NCBI GenBank assembly: GCA_013076295.1
Contig: RQOL01000484.1
Location: 62,001 to 126,000 of the forward strand
Direction of reading: 5' to 3'
DNA length: 64,000 nt
Origin: Sanderia malayensis
Taxonomy: Eukaryota > Cnidaria > Scyphozoa > Semaeostomeae > Pelagiidae
In this document: positions 45,546-56,900 of the stretch, one piece after another
How positions within the stretch are numbered: the first letter of the stretch is position 1
Layout: each line of letters opens with the position of its first letter
Notes under the pieces: model-generated
Seen by the model: only the letters and a program-made list of their open reading frames with translations
Told to the model about the DNA's origin: nothing
Database searches by the model: none
Translations under genes and position numbers: made by a program

Positions 45546-47599
45546 TCAGGGAGCATAAGTACATCCGCTGGATTTTTGTGTTTAAGGTATTTTTTTACAT
45601 AAATTGCTTTAGTGACATGTAAATGATAATTTAGACTGGGATGCCATTTGAAAATATTTGGTTCTGCCATATAAACGGGTGTGTTCCATCATGAGTGTTA
45701 GGTCCACTCGATTACTTACTTTTGCCTAATGTTAGATATGGTAATAAAATGGTCAACATTTCGCATACTTGAAAAAACAGCTTAATTTGTGTCCTAACTT
45801 GTAGTGCAGAGTAATCGAGGTATTTTAACACGTAATTCGAAGATTATCTACTGCGCATGCGCAAAACAAAGTCCCTTTTTAAAATTGATTTTTCATGTTT
45901 AGCAAATTCCTTTAAATACACAATTTTAGCCAGGCGAGTGCAGCGAGCTAACCCATTGTACGTGGGGTTGTGTGGGGTTACCTCACAAGCATAGCATTTG
46001 GACTGACAAGTATTTCTACGATTTGATTGATATTGAAGAACGTCAAACTAAATACAAAATGAAAATGGTCTAAGTATAAAGTCTAACAAGATGAGTCTGA
46101 GTCTAAACTTGAAAACTAAGTACATAAATGAGAAAATGTTTTGTGTGAACAAACTTAAGTCCTAAACCTAGCCTATGCCTAAGCCTAAGGCGTGTCCAAG
46201 ATGTAAAGCAAAAGAGGAAACCATTGAAAGAAGCTTACCAGCTGGCCAATATAAAATGCTGTAAGTGAAAGCTAGTAAGGTAATTGATGAATGTCAGTTC
46301 TAGTTTATAAAACCCAAAATTGAGTTATTGTATATGTGAGATGTTGACTGATCGATGGCAAGAGGGCAAAAATGAAATGACACACCTATTTATGCTGTAC
46401 ACAAACCAAGTTGTCATGCCAACTGAACAACATGGTGTAGCCATAATGGCAGAACCAACAGTGATCAAAGATTAAATATTAAGTAATAAATTAACTAGAA
46501 ATGAAATGAATTAGTAAACTTGAATAGATTATAATTTTTATTTTTATTTTTATTTAAATACCTTTACAGGTTGAAAGGGGATGAGCGTAAACAAATGCAG
46601 CGCACGAAGTCCGCCCTATCAGTCAATGTTTCTAGATAATAGATGGACAGTATTGAGTAACATCAATTAACAATGACGGTCACAGAATACAACAATAAAA
46701 ACACAAGTGTATAAGTGGGAACTGTATCGTTGATATTCTAATTTTGGCCGCAATTGGGGTCATACAGGCTGTTTATCTAATATTAGACTAGAGACTAAAA
46801 CACACTTTCGGGCTGAACATATGCAGCCACTACGAACGTGTTCTATCGAGGCCAATAACGCCCCGAAACTATAGGATGCGTCTCGCAGGTGTTACGGGAC
46901 TTGCCCAGTGAACTGAGCTAAAACGCCCCCCGCCCATATTACTCGCGGTGTATAGCTTGTGCACTACGGAACATGCTAAGATAGTGAACTGTTCGAAGTG
47001 TGGTCAAGAACACCCGTGAATAGTGGTTTGTGCAATTAACGAACTAAATTAACTAAGCCACTAAACAAGTGGCCAAACCGACCATGTCCAGGGGGTGCCT
47101 GTAGTGACCCAGTTAGCACTTGTAGGGTGGGTGGGTGGTAAATCGCGAGTATATGTAAATCTTTTCGAACTTATGATACACGAACTCCGGAGTATTCTAC
47201 GAATATCTGTGCGACGAAACGCCCCCTCCCTCCCACCAAGTAACCCCACTTACAATGGGTTAGCCTTCATGCCATGTTACACGAATTTGCGAACCTCCGG
47301 AAAACGAACGAACGCGAGCGCTCCCGGCTAGTTTATTGGAATATTGTGTGGAAAATGTGACATGTTCACTAGAAAATCAATGGTTAAGCATGCAAGGTGA
47401 AGAAAAAGTCTGTTATGATGATTTTTTGGAATTATCTGTTGAGGAGTTGAAGCTTTATTTGCGCCAAGGGGTCATAATGTTACATTCTCTAAACTAAACT
47501 TTTCTCGCCTGCAGATTCACGAATTTCGTCGATTCGCACCGCATGCAGTTCGCGAGCAACTAATCCTAACGAGCAAAATTTGCGAAGTTTAATTCACGA

Positions 47600-48545
47600 T
47601 TGCTCATATCTTTAGTCAATGTCATTAGCCCCTCGTCGCACCGCGCCTACGACAATGGCGAGCCTCATACGAAGCATTTTGCGGGCAGCACGATCTTCGC
47701 GCGTATCCATCATCTGAATCTTCTCTTTGTTTATTTGCTACACACCTTGCCCGAACTGCCTGTTACTCAACCATCCGAGCTTATCTGGCTGCGATCCGGT
47801 TCTGGAATATCCGACTTGGTCATCAAATCAACTTTCCCGACATGGCACAATTACAACTTACTTTACGGGGCATTCGTCGTACAAAGGCCTAACATCACGT
47901 GATAAAAAATTTCCCATCACAATTGGCATTTTAAAGAGGCTGAAAATTGAACTATGTAAAACATCGTGGCCTGAGGGCGATAAACTCATGATCTGGGCGG
48001 TTTTACTACGGCCTTTTTCGGCTATTTACGCTCTTCGGAATTTTGTGCCCCACAACCGCGCTCCTTTGACATTGACGATATACAACTAACATCAACCGCA
48101 GCATCTGTCAAAATCAAAACATCCAAAACTGACCCCTTTGGCATTGGCCACACAATTAACTTTGCGGCTTCTGGCTCCTCACTTTGTCCCGTCCGTGCCT
48201 TATACAAGCACATGGCCGGCAGTCTACGGCCCAACTATCCCGCCTTCGTAATCACAGACAACACATTCCTCACGCGCACCAAACTTACTTCTATCTTCCA
48301 AGGCCTTCTGGGTACTTCGGTCAACAGCAACTCACTCTACACTTCACATAACTTTCGTGTTGGGGCTGCTACCTCAGTTGCAGCCGCGCATGCGCCAGAA
48401 AACATAATTAAGCTACTTGGTCGCTGATCAAGCAATTGCTACACTAGATATATTCGCCCGATGGAATGTAGCCAAGCCGAGAACAATAGCCTAATTCTTC
48501 GCGTTCGCAAATCGGACATTCCCACCTCGCATCCGTAACAAAAAA
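47600..48545 (+). pseudogene. Tyrosine recombinase relic of DIRS-like copy 1
   Basis: Phrases in shifting frames: SSHRAYDNG (core-binding start), VTQPSELIWL, and then YTSHNFRVGAATS with the HxxR box (HNFR) near 48346-48360, followed by PENIIKLLGR. A TGA at 48426-48428 falls exactly where the family has a Trp codon; past it the same frame still reads NCYTRYIRP with the nucleophile Tyr. A nonsense change and at least one frameshift make it inactive. Confidence 0.75.
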
Positions 48546-48601
48546 TAAAAAAAAAATCATCGGTGCTGCAATTTGGGGAAATACTTTGGCTGTAATTTTG
48601 G

Positions 48602-49014
48602 CGGTTTGGCCACCTATTTAGTGGCTTAGTTAATTTAGTTCTTAATTGCACAAATCACTCTTCACGGGTGTTCGTGACCACACCTCGACCAGTTCACCAT
48701 CTTGGCTTGTTCCGTAGTGCACAAGCTATACACCGCGAGTAATACGGGTGGGGGGCGTTTTAGCTCAGTTCACTGGGCAAGTCCCGTAACACCTGCGAGA
48801 CGCATCGTATAGCTTCGGGGCGTTATTGGCCTCGATAGAACACGTTCGTAGTGGTTGCATATGTTCAGCCCGAGAGTGTGTTTTAGTCTCTAGTCTAATA
48901 TTAGATAAACAGCCTGTATGACCCCAATTGCGGCCAAAGTTATAATATCAACGATACAGTTGCAACTTATACACTTGTGTTTTTATTGTTGTATTCTGTG
49001 ACCGTCATTGTTAA
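48602..49014 (-). repeat. Terminal repeat of DIRS-like copy 1, right
   Basis: Inverted relative to 46666-47080 and to 50043-50457; three copies of one ~415-bp repeat. Similarity to the third copy extends inward to ~48545, through a T-rich tract. Confidence 0.8.
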
Positions 49015-49019
49015 TGATT

Positions 49020-49970
49020 TTGTCAGATGCCCTGCCACCATAGCAATGAGATAAATACGAAATTTCACCATTAGGAGATATAGCAATGAGCACTTTGACA
49101 GTGCAGTGATGTTCGTATTCACTCCATAAATCTGCCTGAACTTCAAGGCTAGATGGAGTTTCAGTAAAGATCTCTGTACAATCGATTATACCTATACAGT
49201 TAGGAAAATGTTTGGGAAAGATATCTGGCAGGTTTCTTTTGATATTTTTAGGAGGGGGCCATCAGATCATGAATGCAAGATCAAGTGCCATCAATCGAAC
49301 CCAGGTGAAGAAAGTTTGACTAGTCAAACCAGAGCTAATGTCAAAACTCCAAGCCAATTCCTTAATCAGTGCACCTCAGCGCAGCTTCATAAGTGTCAGC
49401 AAAAACTCTTGCTCTAAGCTGAGTTTGCATTGTGGACCCTTTTTATTCTGTTTGCGAGATGCCTTATCAGGGGTCAACTTCTCTCCTCTCCAATACTGCA
49501 TGTTGTTTGCATTTACTGATAACTGATCAAACAAAAATTTGAAAGTTACTGTGTCTTTTATGCCAGAAAATAGCTTCACATCACTGTCCCTTGTGATTTG
49601 TGCAAAATACATTAGAATTTTTTGAAATGTCGCTTCAGATTCATTTCTTGCCTGTTCAATTTTATTTGGAGCTGTCCGTTTACAAGCCACTTCAACAGTG
49701 ACACGATAAATTTTCCTTTTCAGGTTACTTCTGTTAAAAACATTGACTGTGAAGGTATCCCATACTCAAAATGGTTGGAGCACACAACTTTGTGGTCAGA
49801 TGCAGTGAAGCATTTCTTATCTAGTGCTTCTTTTATTGCAAGCTCCCATTTTTGTCTTAAATCAATATCCACTAGGAAAACATGAAACTTTAATTCCTCA
49901 ACATGACTTTTAACAAACCATTCTTCTGGGTAACCTTTCCTGTTCTGGCATCCAGAAACACATCATTTAT
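49020..49970 (-). pseudogene. THAP / DDE_4 (Harbinger-like) transposase fragment
   Basis: Read on the minus strand. A THAP-type end (LRQKWELAIKEAL, then VVCSNHFEYG) lies at ~49730-49880. The linker LSLEQEFLLTLMKLR is near 49380-49420. Then come DDE core phrases PNCIGIIDCTEIF (first catalytic Asp), LEVQADLWSEYEHHCTVK, and YGGRASDKI (second Asp) at 49205-49020. The frame breaks between these parts, and the C-terminal third with the last acidic residue is cut off where the DIRS-like terminal repeat begins. Such THAP-DDE proteins move ISL2EU/Harbinger-type DNA transposons. Inactive. Confidence 0.75.
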
Positions 49971-50042
49971 CTTTTCCCATATTTAATTCTTCAAAAATGC
50001 AAGTCACTGGCCTACATTTTCCACACAATATTCCAATATTCC

Positions 50043-51520
50043 ATTAACAATGACGGTCACAGAATACAACAATAAAAACACAAGTGTATATGTGGGAACT
50101 GTATCGTTGATATTATAACTTTGGCCGCAATTGGGGTCATACAGGCTGTTTATCTAATATTAGACTAGAGACTAAAACACACACTCGGGCTGAACATATG
50201 CAACCACTACGAGCGTGTTCTATCGAGGCCAATAATGCCCTGAAGCTATATGATGCGTCTCGCAGGTGTTACGAGACTTGCCCAGTGAACTGAGCTAAAA
50301 CGCCCCCCACCCGTATTACACGCGGTGTATAGCTTGTGCACTACGGAACAAGCCAGGATGGTGAACTGCTCGAAGTATGGTCACGAACACCCGTGAACAG
50401 TGGTTTGTGCAATTAACGAACTAAATTAACTAAGCCACTAAATAGGTGGCCACACCGCCAAAATTACAGCCAAAGTGTTTCCCCAAATTGCAGCGCCAAT
50501 GATTTTTTTTTTCTTTTTTTTTTTTATTTTATTTTATTCGAAGTCCGAATGGCCTGTTCGCGAATGTTCAGCGTAGATTTCAACGAGAGGTCGAGAACGT
50601 GGACAAATGATCGCGGTTGTGGGGCACAAAACCTCGAAGAGCGTAGAAGGCCTCCAGACGCTGTAGTAAAGGCCGCCAAGATCGTGAGTTTATCGCCCTC
50701 AAGCCCCGATGTTTGACATAGTTCGTTATGTAGCATCTTCAAATGCCAATTATGATGTGATTTTTTTTTGTAATTGAAGTCCTGCCTTTTGTACGACGAA
50801 CGCCCCGTAAAGTAAGTTGTAATTGTGCAGGTTGATTTGATGTCCGAGGCAGATATTCCAGAGCAGGACCGCAGCAAAATAAGCTCGCATGGTTGAGTAA
50901 CAGGCAGTTCGGGCAAGACATGTGGCGAATGAACAACGAAACGAGAAGATTCGGATGATGGATAAGCGCGAGTGCTGCCCGCACAATTCTTCGTGCGAGG
51001 CTGTGAAGCTGCATGTGCGGTGAGAAGCTGGGGCTAAAGAAACTCATTGGATATAGGAGCAGTCGTGAGTTGAACCTCGCACATTTGCTCATTAGGATGG
51101 TTTGCTCGCGATCTGCATTTGGTGCGAATTGACGAAGTTCGTGAATCTGCAGGCGAGCTAAGATATTGTTGATACCCTGTATGTGTTTGACTATTAGAGT
51201 GCGGTGCATTCCTCTTGGGCCGAGAAAGATGACAAGTTACGCAATAATATGTGGACTTTCTCATTGAATAGACCGGACAAGAAATGAGGGTGGCTATTGC
51301 TCGGAGATCAAGTGGCCACCGCAGAAAATGCCGACGCCCTGTAGTCTCAAGGCTCAGTAAATATTTGCATTCTGGAAGCACAAGTGATTTGTGGATCTGA
51401 AATTTTATAATTGCCCTTCGGAGCGGGCAGATATTCGGCCCACCAAGCAATATCCCATTGAGCTTCCGTGTTGATTGGAATGCGGTGTGAAAGTCATTGA
51501 ACAGTAGTGGATAAATCAAT
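50043..51520 (-). mobile_element. Broken DIRS-like element, copy 2 (inverted)
   Basis: The terminal repeat 50043-50457, then, on the minus strand, a decayed tyrosine recombinase start (50524-50916, with PVTQPCELILL and LRGVRRTK-type text) preceded upstream by an RNase H end: VKHIQGINNILARLQIHELRQF (just the first 20 residues matter) and PNADREQT at ~51100-51209. This order, RNase H end followed directly by recombinase, is the DIRS/PAT/Ngaro arrangement. A further minus-strand frame at 52366-52704 may be the gag end. Many frameshifts. Confidence 0.65.
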
Positions 51521-53315
51521 AAGACTCCGTAGAAATTTACGACTGGCTGGGATTATTTACGCCGCAGAGAGATGTTGCTGCCCAGTGACAACAGTTCACG
51601 ATTGGTGCATTTCATTTTCACGGACCGAGAGGTTATTTCCAGCTACAAGCCAGACAAGTCGTCGTGGGGAATGTGAAACACGTGTATGTGGAGTAATTTC
51701 AAAACCAAGGAATGTGATTGAAGTCGCCGAGACCACAACTTTGTCTGAGGATAACAGGACCCCCGGGTATTAGAAAGGCGTGTAACGGTGTAAGCTTTGC
51801 AATACATGCATCGTGTGATGTTTCCCAAGACAGAAATCGTGTAGATAATGCATGCAATGAATAACATTGAATGTTAAATAAATTTCAATAAAGGAATTAT
51901 GATGCCATTATGAATTGAAAAATTCGCAATGGGCGATGATGCTGAAAGATGGGGTTTGGTTTTGAGGGGCACGAAAATTATTTTTGGAGAGGAATTTGCT
52001 GATGAGCTAAAGAGTAATCAGCCTGCGGTTGTGGGTCAATGTTAGGGCACGCGGCTGCAAAATAACATTGCGTGTGACATTTGTAGCAGGCCATGGAAAT
52101 TGCTGTAGCACCTGGGGCACCACGAAGAAATTTGTAGAATGCATATTCGTCTAGGCGCGACTAGCATAGGGAAGGATTGTGTGCAATGTTCATTCGGAAG
52201 GCGTTGTTATAGCCAAAACATGCTTGAAAATTGCATTGTCGAAAGAATGTATATGTTTTCTTGGTATGCAAGCAGAGCAAGTGATAAGTTGGGGTCAAAA
52301 AACACCATCACACGAATGTACACATTCCATGCTTCTATCCACCCCACAAATGAAATGATTTTCGGCTAAAAAAGCGCTGAGGTGCAAGGGCAAGAGTAGT
52401 GCTGTCCCCCGGGGCAGGCATTAGGCTGATTTGCGAGGTTGAAGGTTGCTGTGTCGTACAATGTGATGGGTAGCAGCGAATTTAAATCAATACAGTCTTT
52501 GGCTTTCAAAGATTTAAGCACGCCGGGTGATAACGGGGGCAGCAAACAAAATGCGAAATGCTTATAAGAGAGCAAATTACCCCGACTTTCTAATGTGTTC
52601 GTGGTTTGGTTGGCATATCGTGGAATCAGCGTATCCGGATTGTGAAGGCTAGGATTCTCAACTGTGGGAAGGTCGACCTGAATGGAGGCAGGAGATAATG
52701 TCAACGGTTGTGAAAGGCAAGGTACGGCTGCTTCTCTGGCTTCTTTTTCTGATGATGTCTCGAAGATCGTGGAGACTCAGCGATACTATTTGCTGGAGGC
52801 GTTTGGTACTTCTTCTGCGGAACTAGTGATAGGAGTTGGTCCATTTGTTAAACGCCGTTACCGACAATATTCGTACAATCTCTTTGCTAGTTCTGGTATT
52901 ACACATGTAGACGGAATTCTGTCCAGTGTTGCTTTTCGAGTAAGCGAGACTTGGCTCATTAACATCCAAACTTCAACAGAACGTTGTTTATCCTCATCCA
53001 TTTTAGTTAAATTTCAATAATGTATAATCAATAAGATATGGGCTCATTAACATGCTTAAAATCGCGAAACTATAAATTGCGAGTGTATTTAAATTTTTTC
53101 GAAATTATGATACGCGAACTCCGGAGTATTGTACGACGAATTGATGTGGATGTAATGCTGGAGATAACAAGATACTGCTCCTCAGTTGCTGTTGATTGAC
53201 ATAACCCTTACAACACGAAGACGAGGCTCTATTGTTCCCTATTGCTAATTCCTCATTTACGCAGTAAATGGTTCTATATTCCAAAAAACAATTAAAAATT
53301 TCAGACACGTATTGA

Positions 53316-53769
53316 TATAAACCGACCATTGTGAACAAACTATGAAATTTAGCGGGGAAAATGTCAGCTGATATTTATAAATGTTTATTTACCCCCTGTT
53401 CGCCCCCCTTGTCCGGGTTGTGCGCGTTTTTAAACATGTTGCATGTTTTGGACGCCCTTCTGACTCTAAGTCGGAGCCGAAGTAGAAGAAGGACAAAATT
53501 AAAATGCAACTATGTCAGAAACTATTGCTCGAAAAATGGGATTTTTGCATACTATATCCTTTAATAATAGGGGATGCTTCAATTTAATTTGGAGAGGGTG
53601 ACAAGCAGATTTCTGGAGATACAGGCCAAAATGCTGACTTCTGTCGAGGTAGCTAGACCGCTACTTTGTAAGCAGCGGCGAAGACAGCCGCAGTTTGTGA
53701 AGGATCAGCACTGTTTCTGTGGGAAAGTTGATTGCAATAAACTTAGAATAACATGCCTCATATCTATAG
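53316..53769 (-). repeat. Right copy of the ~460-bp inverted repeat
   Basis: Inverted partner of 45084-45545, with moderate divergence and few indels. Open frames across it are shared by both copies but have no recognisable motif. Confidence 0.85.
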
Positions 53770-53957
53770 GTACAATAGGGGACAGAAGTCCTTGGGACAC
53801 CTGAAAATTGCATCCCATAATGCCCCCCACTCCCCCAAAACAAAGTTGTCTTGTGCACCAGTCCTTTCTTGTCGTCGGACCAAAAGAATTTCGGCGATAA
53901 TGAAAACAACAGCCTCTACACACAACATTGTTATGGGGGGGGGGAGGAAATATGCGT
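53770..53957. other. Short unassigned stretch before the satellite
   Basis: Contains CATCCCATAATGCCCCCCAC and a run of ten G at ~53933-53943. No gene is recognised. Confidence 0.5.
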
Positions 53958-56900
53958 GATGAACTTGGCCATATTGAACTTGGCTCAACCATATTGAACT
54001 AGGCTCAAACATACTGAACTAGGTCCAAACATATTGAACTAGGTTCAGCCATTTGGTATTAGGTCCAAACATATTGAACTAGGTTCAACCATATTGAACC
54101 AGGCTCAAACATGTTGAACTAGGTTCAACCATATTGAACTAGGCTCAACCTTATTGAACTAGGTTCAAACAAATCGAACTAGGTTAAGCCAAATTGAACT
54201 AGTTTCAACCATATTGAGCTAGGTTCAAACAAATTGAACTAGGTTTAGCCATATGGAATGAAGTCCAACCATATTGAACTAGGTTCAACCATATTGAACT
54301 AGGTTCAAACATATTGAAACATTTTAAACCATATTGTACTGAGTTCAAGCATATTAAGCTAGGTTTAGCCATATGGAATTAAATTCAACCATATTTATTT
54401 AGGTTCAACCATATTGAAAAAGACTCAAACATGTTGAACTAGGTTGAGCCATATTGAAGTAGGTTCAACCATATTGAACTAGGTTCAACCATTTTGAACC
54501 AGGTTCAACCATATTGAACTAGGCTCAAACATATTGAACTAGGCTCACACATATTGAACTAGGTTCAACCATTTTGAACTAGGTTCAAACATATTCAACT
54601 AGGTTCAGACATATGGAAATAAGTTCAACCATATTGAGCTAGGTTCAACCACATTGAACTAGGTTTGAACATATTGAACTAGGTTCAAACATATTGAACT
54701 AGGTTCAGGCATATTGAACTTGGTTCAACCATAATGAACTAGGTTCAACCACATTGAACTATGTTCAAACATATTGAACCAGGTTCAACCATATTGAACT
54801 AGGTTCAACCACATTGAACTAGGTTTGAACATATTGAACTAGGTTCAAACATATTGAACTAGGTTCAGGCATATTGAACTAGGTTCAACCATTTTGAACT
54901 AGGTTCAACTATATTGAACTAGTTTCAACTATATTTAAACTAGGTTCAAACATATTCAGCTAGGTTCAAATATATTGAACTAGTTTCCATCATATTGAAC
55001 TAGGTTCAAACATATTGAACTAGGTTTAGCCATATGGACTTAAGTCCAACCATATTGAACTAGGTTCTACCACATTGAACTAGGTTTGAACATATTGAAC
55101 TAGGTTCAAACATATTGAACTAGGTTCAGGCATATTGAACTAGGTTCAACCATATTGAACCAGGCTCAACCATATTGAACTAAGTTCAAACATATGGAAC
55201 TAGGTTTAGCCATATGGAATAAAGTCCAACCGTATTGAACTAGGTTCAACCATATTGAACCAGGATCAAACATGTTGAATTTTCTTCAACCATAGTTAAC
55301 TAGGTTAAACCATATTGAGCTAGGTTCAAAAATATTGAACTAGGTTTAGCCATATGGAATTAAATTCAACCATATTTAACTAGGTTTAAACATATTGAAC
55401 TAGGTTTAGCCATATTGAAAGACATCCAACCATATTGAACTGGCTTCAACCATATTGAACTATGTTCAAACATATTGAATTATTTTCAACCCTATTCTAC
55501 TAGGTTCAGACATATTGAACTAGGTTCAACCATATTGAACTAGGTTCAACCATATTGAACTAGGTTCAAATATATTGAACTAGGTTTAACCATATTGAAC
55601 TAGGTTCAGACATATGGAGTTAAGTCCAACAATATTGAACAAGGTTCAGCCATGTTGAACAAGGTTCAAACATATTGAACTAGGTTCAACCAAATTGAAC
55701 TAGGTTCAACCATATTGAGCTAGGTTCAAACATATTGAACTAGGCTTAGCCATATGGAATTAAGTTCAACCATATTGAACTAGGTTCAACCATATTGAAC
55801 TAGGTTCAAATATATTGAACTAGGTTTCGCAATTTGGAATTATGTCCACCCAAATTGAACTAGGTTCAGCGATATTGAGCTAGCTTCAAACATATTGAAC
55901 TTGGTTCAAACATATTGAACTTGGTTTAGCCATATGGAATGAAGTGCAACCATATTCAAGTAGGTTCAACCATATTGAACTAGGTTCAAACATATTGATT
56001 TAGTTTCAACCATATTGTACTAGGTTCAAAAATATTGAACTAGGTTCAACCTTATTGAACTAGGTTGAAACATATCGAGCTAGGTTGAGCCAAATTGAAC
56101 TAGGTTCAACCATATTGAGCCAGGTTCAAACTTATTGAACTATGCTTAGCCATATGGATCTAAGTCCAACCATATTGAACTAGGTTCAACCACATTGAAC
56201 TAGGTTTGAACATATTGAACTAGGTTCAAACATATTGAACTAGGTTCAGGCATATTGAACTAGGTTCAACCTTTTTGAACCAGGTTCAACTATATTGAAC
56301 TAGTTTCAACTATATTGAACTAGGTTCAAACATATTCAACTAGGTTCAAACATATTGAACTAGTTTCCATCATAATGAACTAGGTTCAAACAAATTGAAC
56401 TAGGTTTAGCCATATGGAATTAAGTCCACCCTAATGGAACTAGGTTCAACCATATTGAACTAGGCTCAAACATACGGAACTAGGTTCAACCATTTCGAAC
56501 TAGGTTCAGCCATATTGAACTAGGATCAAACATAATGAACTAGGTTCACACATATTGAACTAGGTTCAATCATATTGAACTAGGTTCAGCCATATTGAGC
56601 TAGGTTCAAACATATTGAACTAGGTTCAACCATATTGAACCAGGATCAATCATATTGAGCTGAGTTCAACCATTTTGAACTAGGTTCAACCATATTGAAC
56701 TAGGTTCTACCATATTGAACTAGATTCAAACATATTGAATTAGTTTCAAACATATTGAACTAGGGTTAGCCATATGGAATTAAATTCAACCATATTTAAC
56801 TAGGTTCAACCATATTGAAAGAGGCCCAAACATGTTGAACTAGGTTGAGCCATATTGAAGTAGGCTCAACCATATTGAGCTAGGTTTCTACATATTGAAC

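Larger units (their letters stand above)
46666..49014 (+). mobile_element. Broken DIRS-like element, copy 1
   Basis: Bounded by ~415-bp inverted terminal repeats 46666-47080 and 48602-49014, both with outer end ATTAACAATGACGGTCAC. Only a damaged tyrosine recombinase lies between them; gag and RT are gone. Terminal repeats and recombinase point to a DIRS-like element reduced by internal deletion. The stretch 47081-47500 holds no clear gene. Confidence 0.7.
45084..53769. mobile_element. 8.7-kb composite block bounded by ~460-bp inverted repeats
   Basis: The terminal repeats 45084-45545 and 53316-53769 are inverted copies, starting TACCTATAGATATGAGG on both sides and both carrying CTTCTACTTCGGCTCCGACT. 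They enclose broken tyrosine-recombinase retroelements, a THAP/DDE transposase fragment and unassigned DNA. No target duplication could be seen. It may be a large foldback/TIR element filled by later insertions, or two solo repeats in opposite orientation. The inner stretches 45546-46665 and 51520-53315 hold no clear gene; 45935-46000 and 47225-47275 share a short inverted segment. Confidence 0.6.

Noticed and set aside
52682..53020. 112-codon plus-strand open frame
   Set aside because: It overlaps the minus-strand gag-like remnant, has no motif and lies in a decayed element block.
53574..54012. Overlapping short frames in the right inverted repeat and its flank
   Set aside because: Repeat-borne, on both strands, without recognisable motifs.
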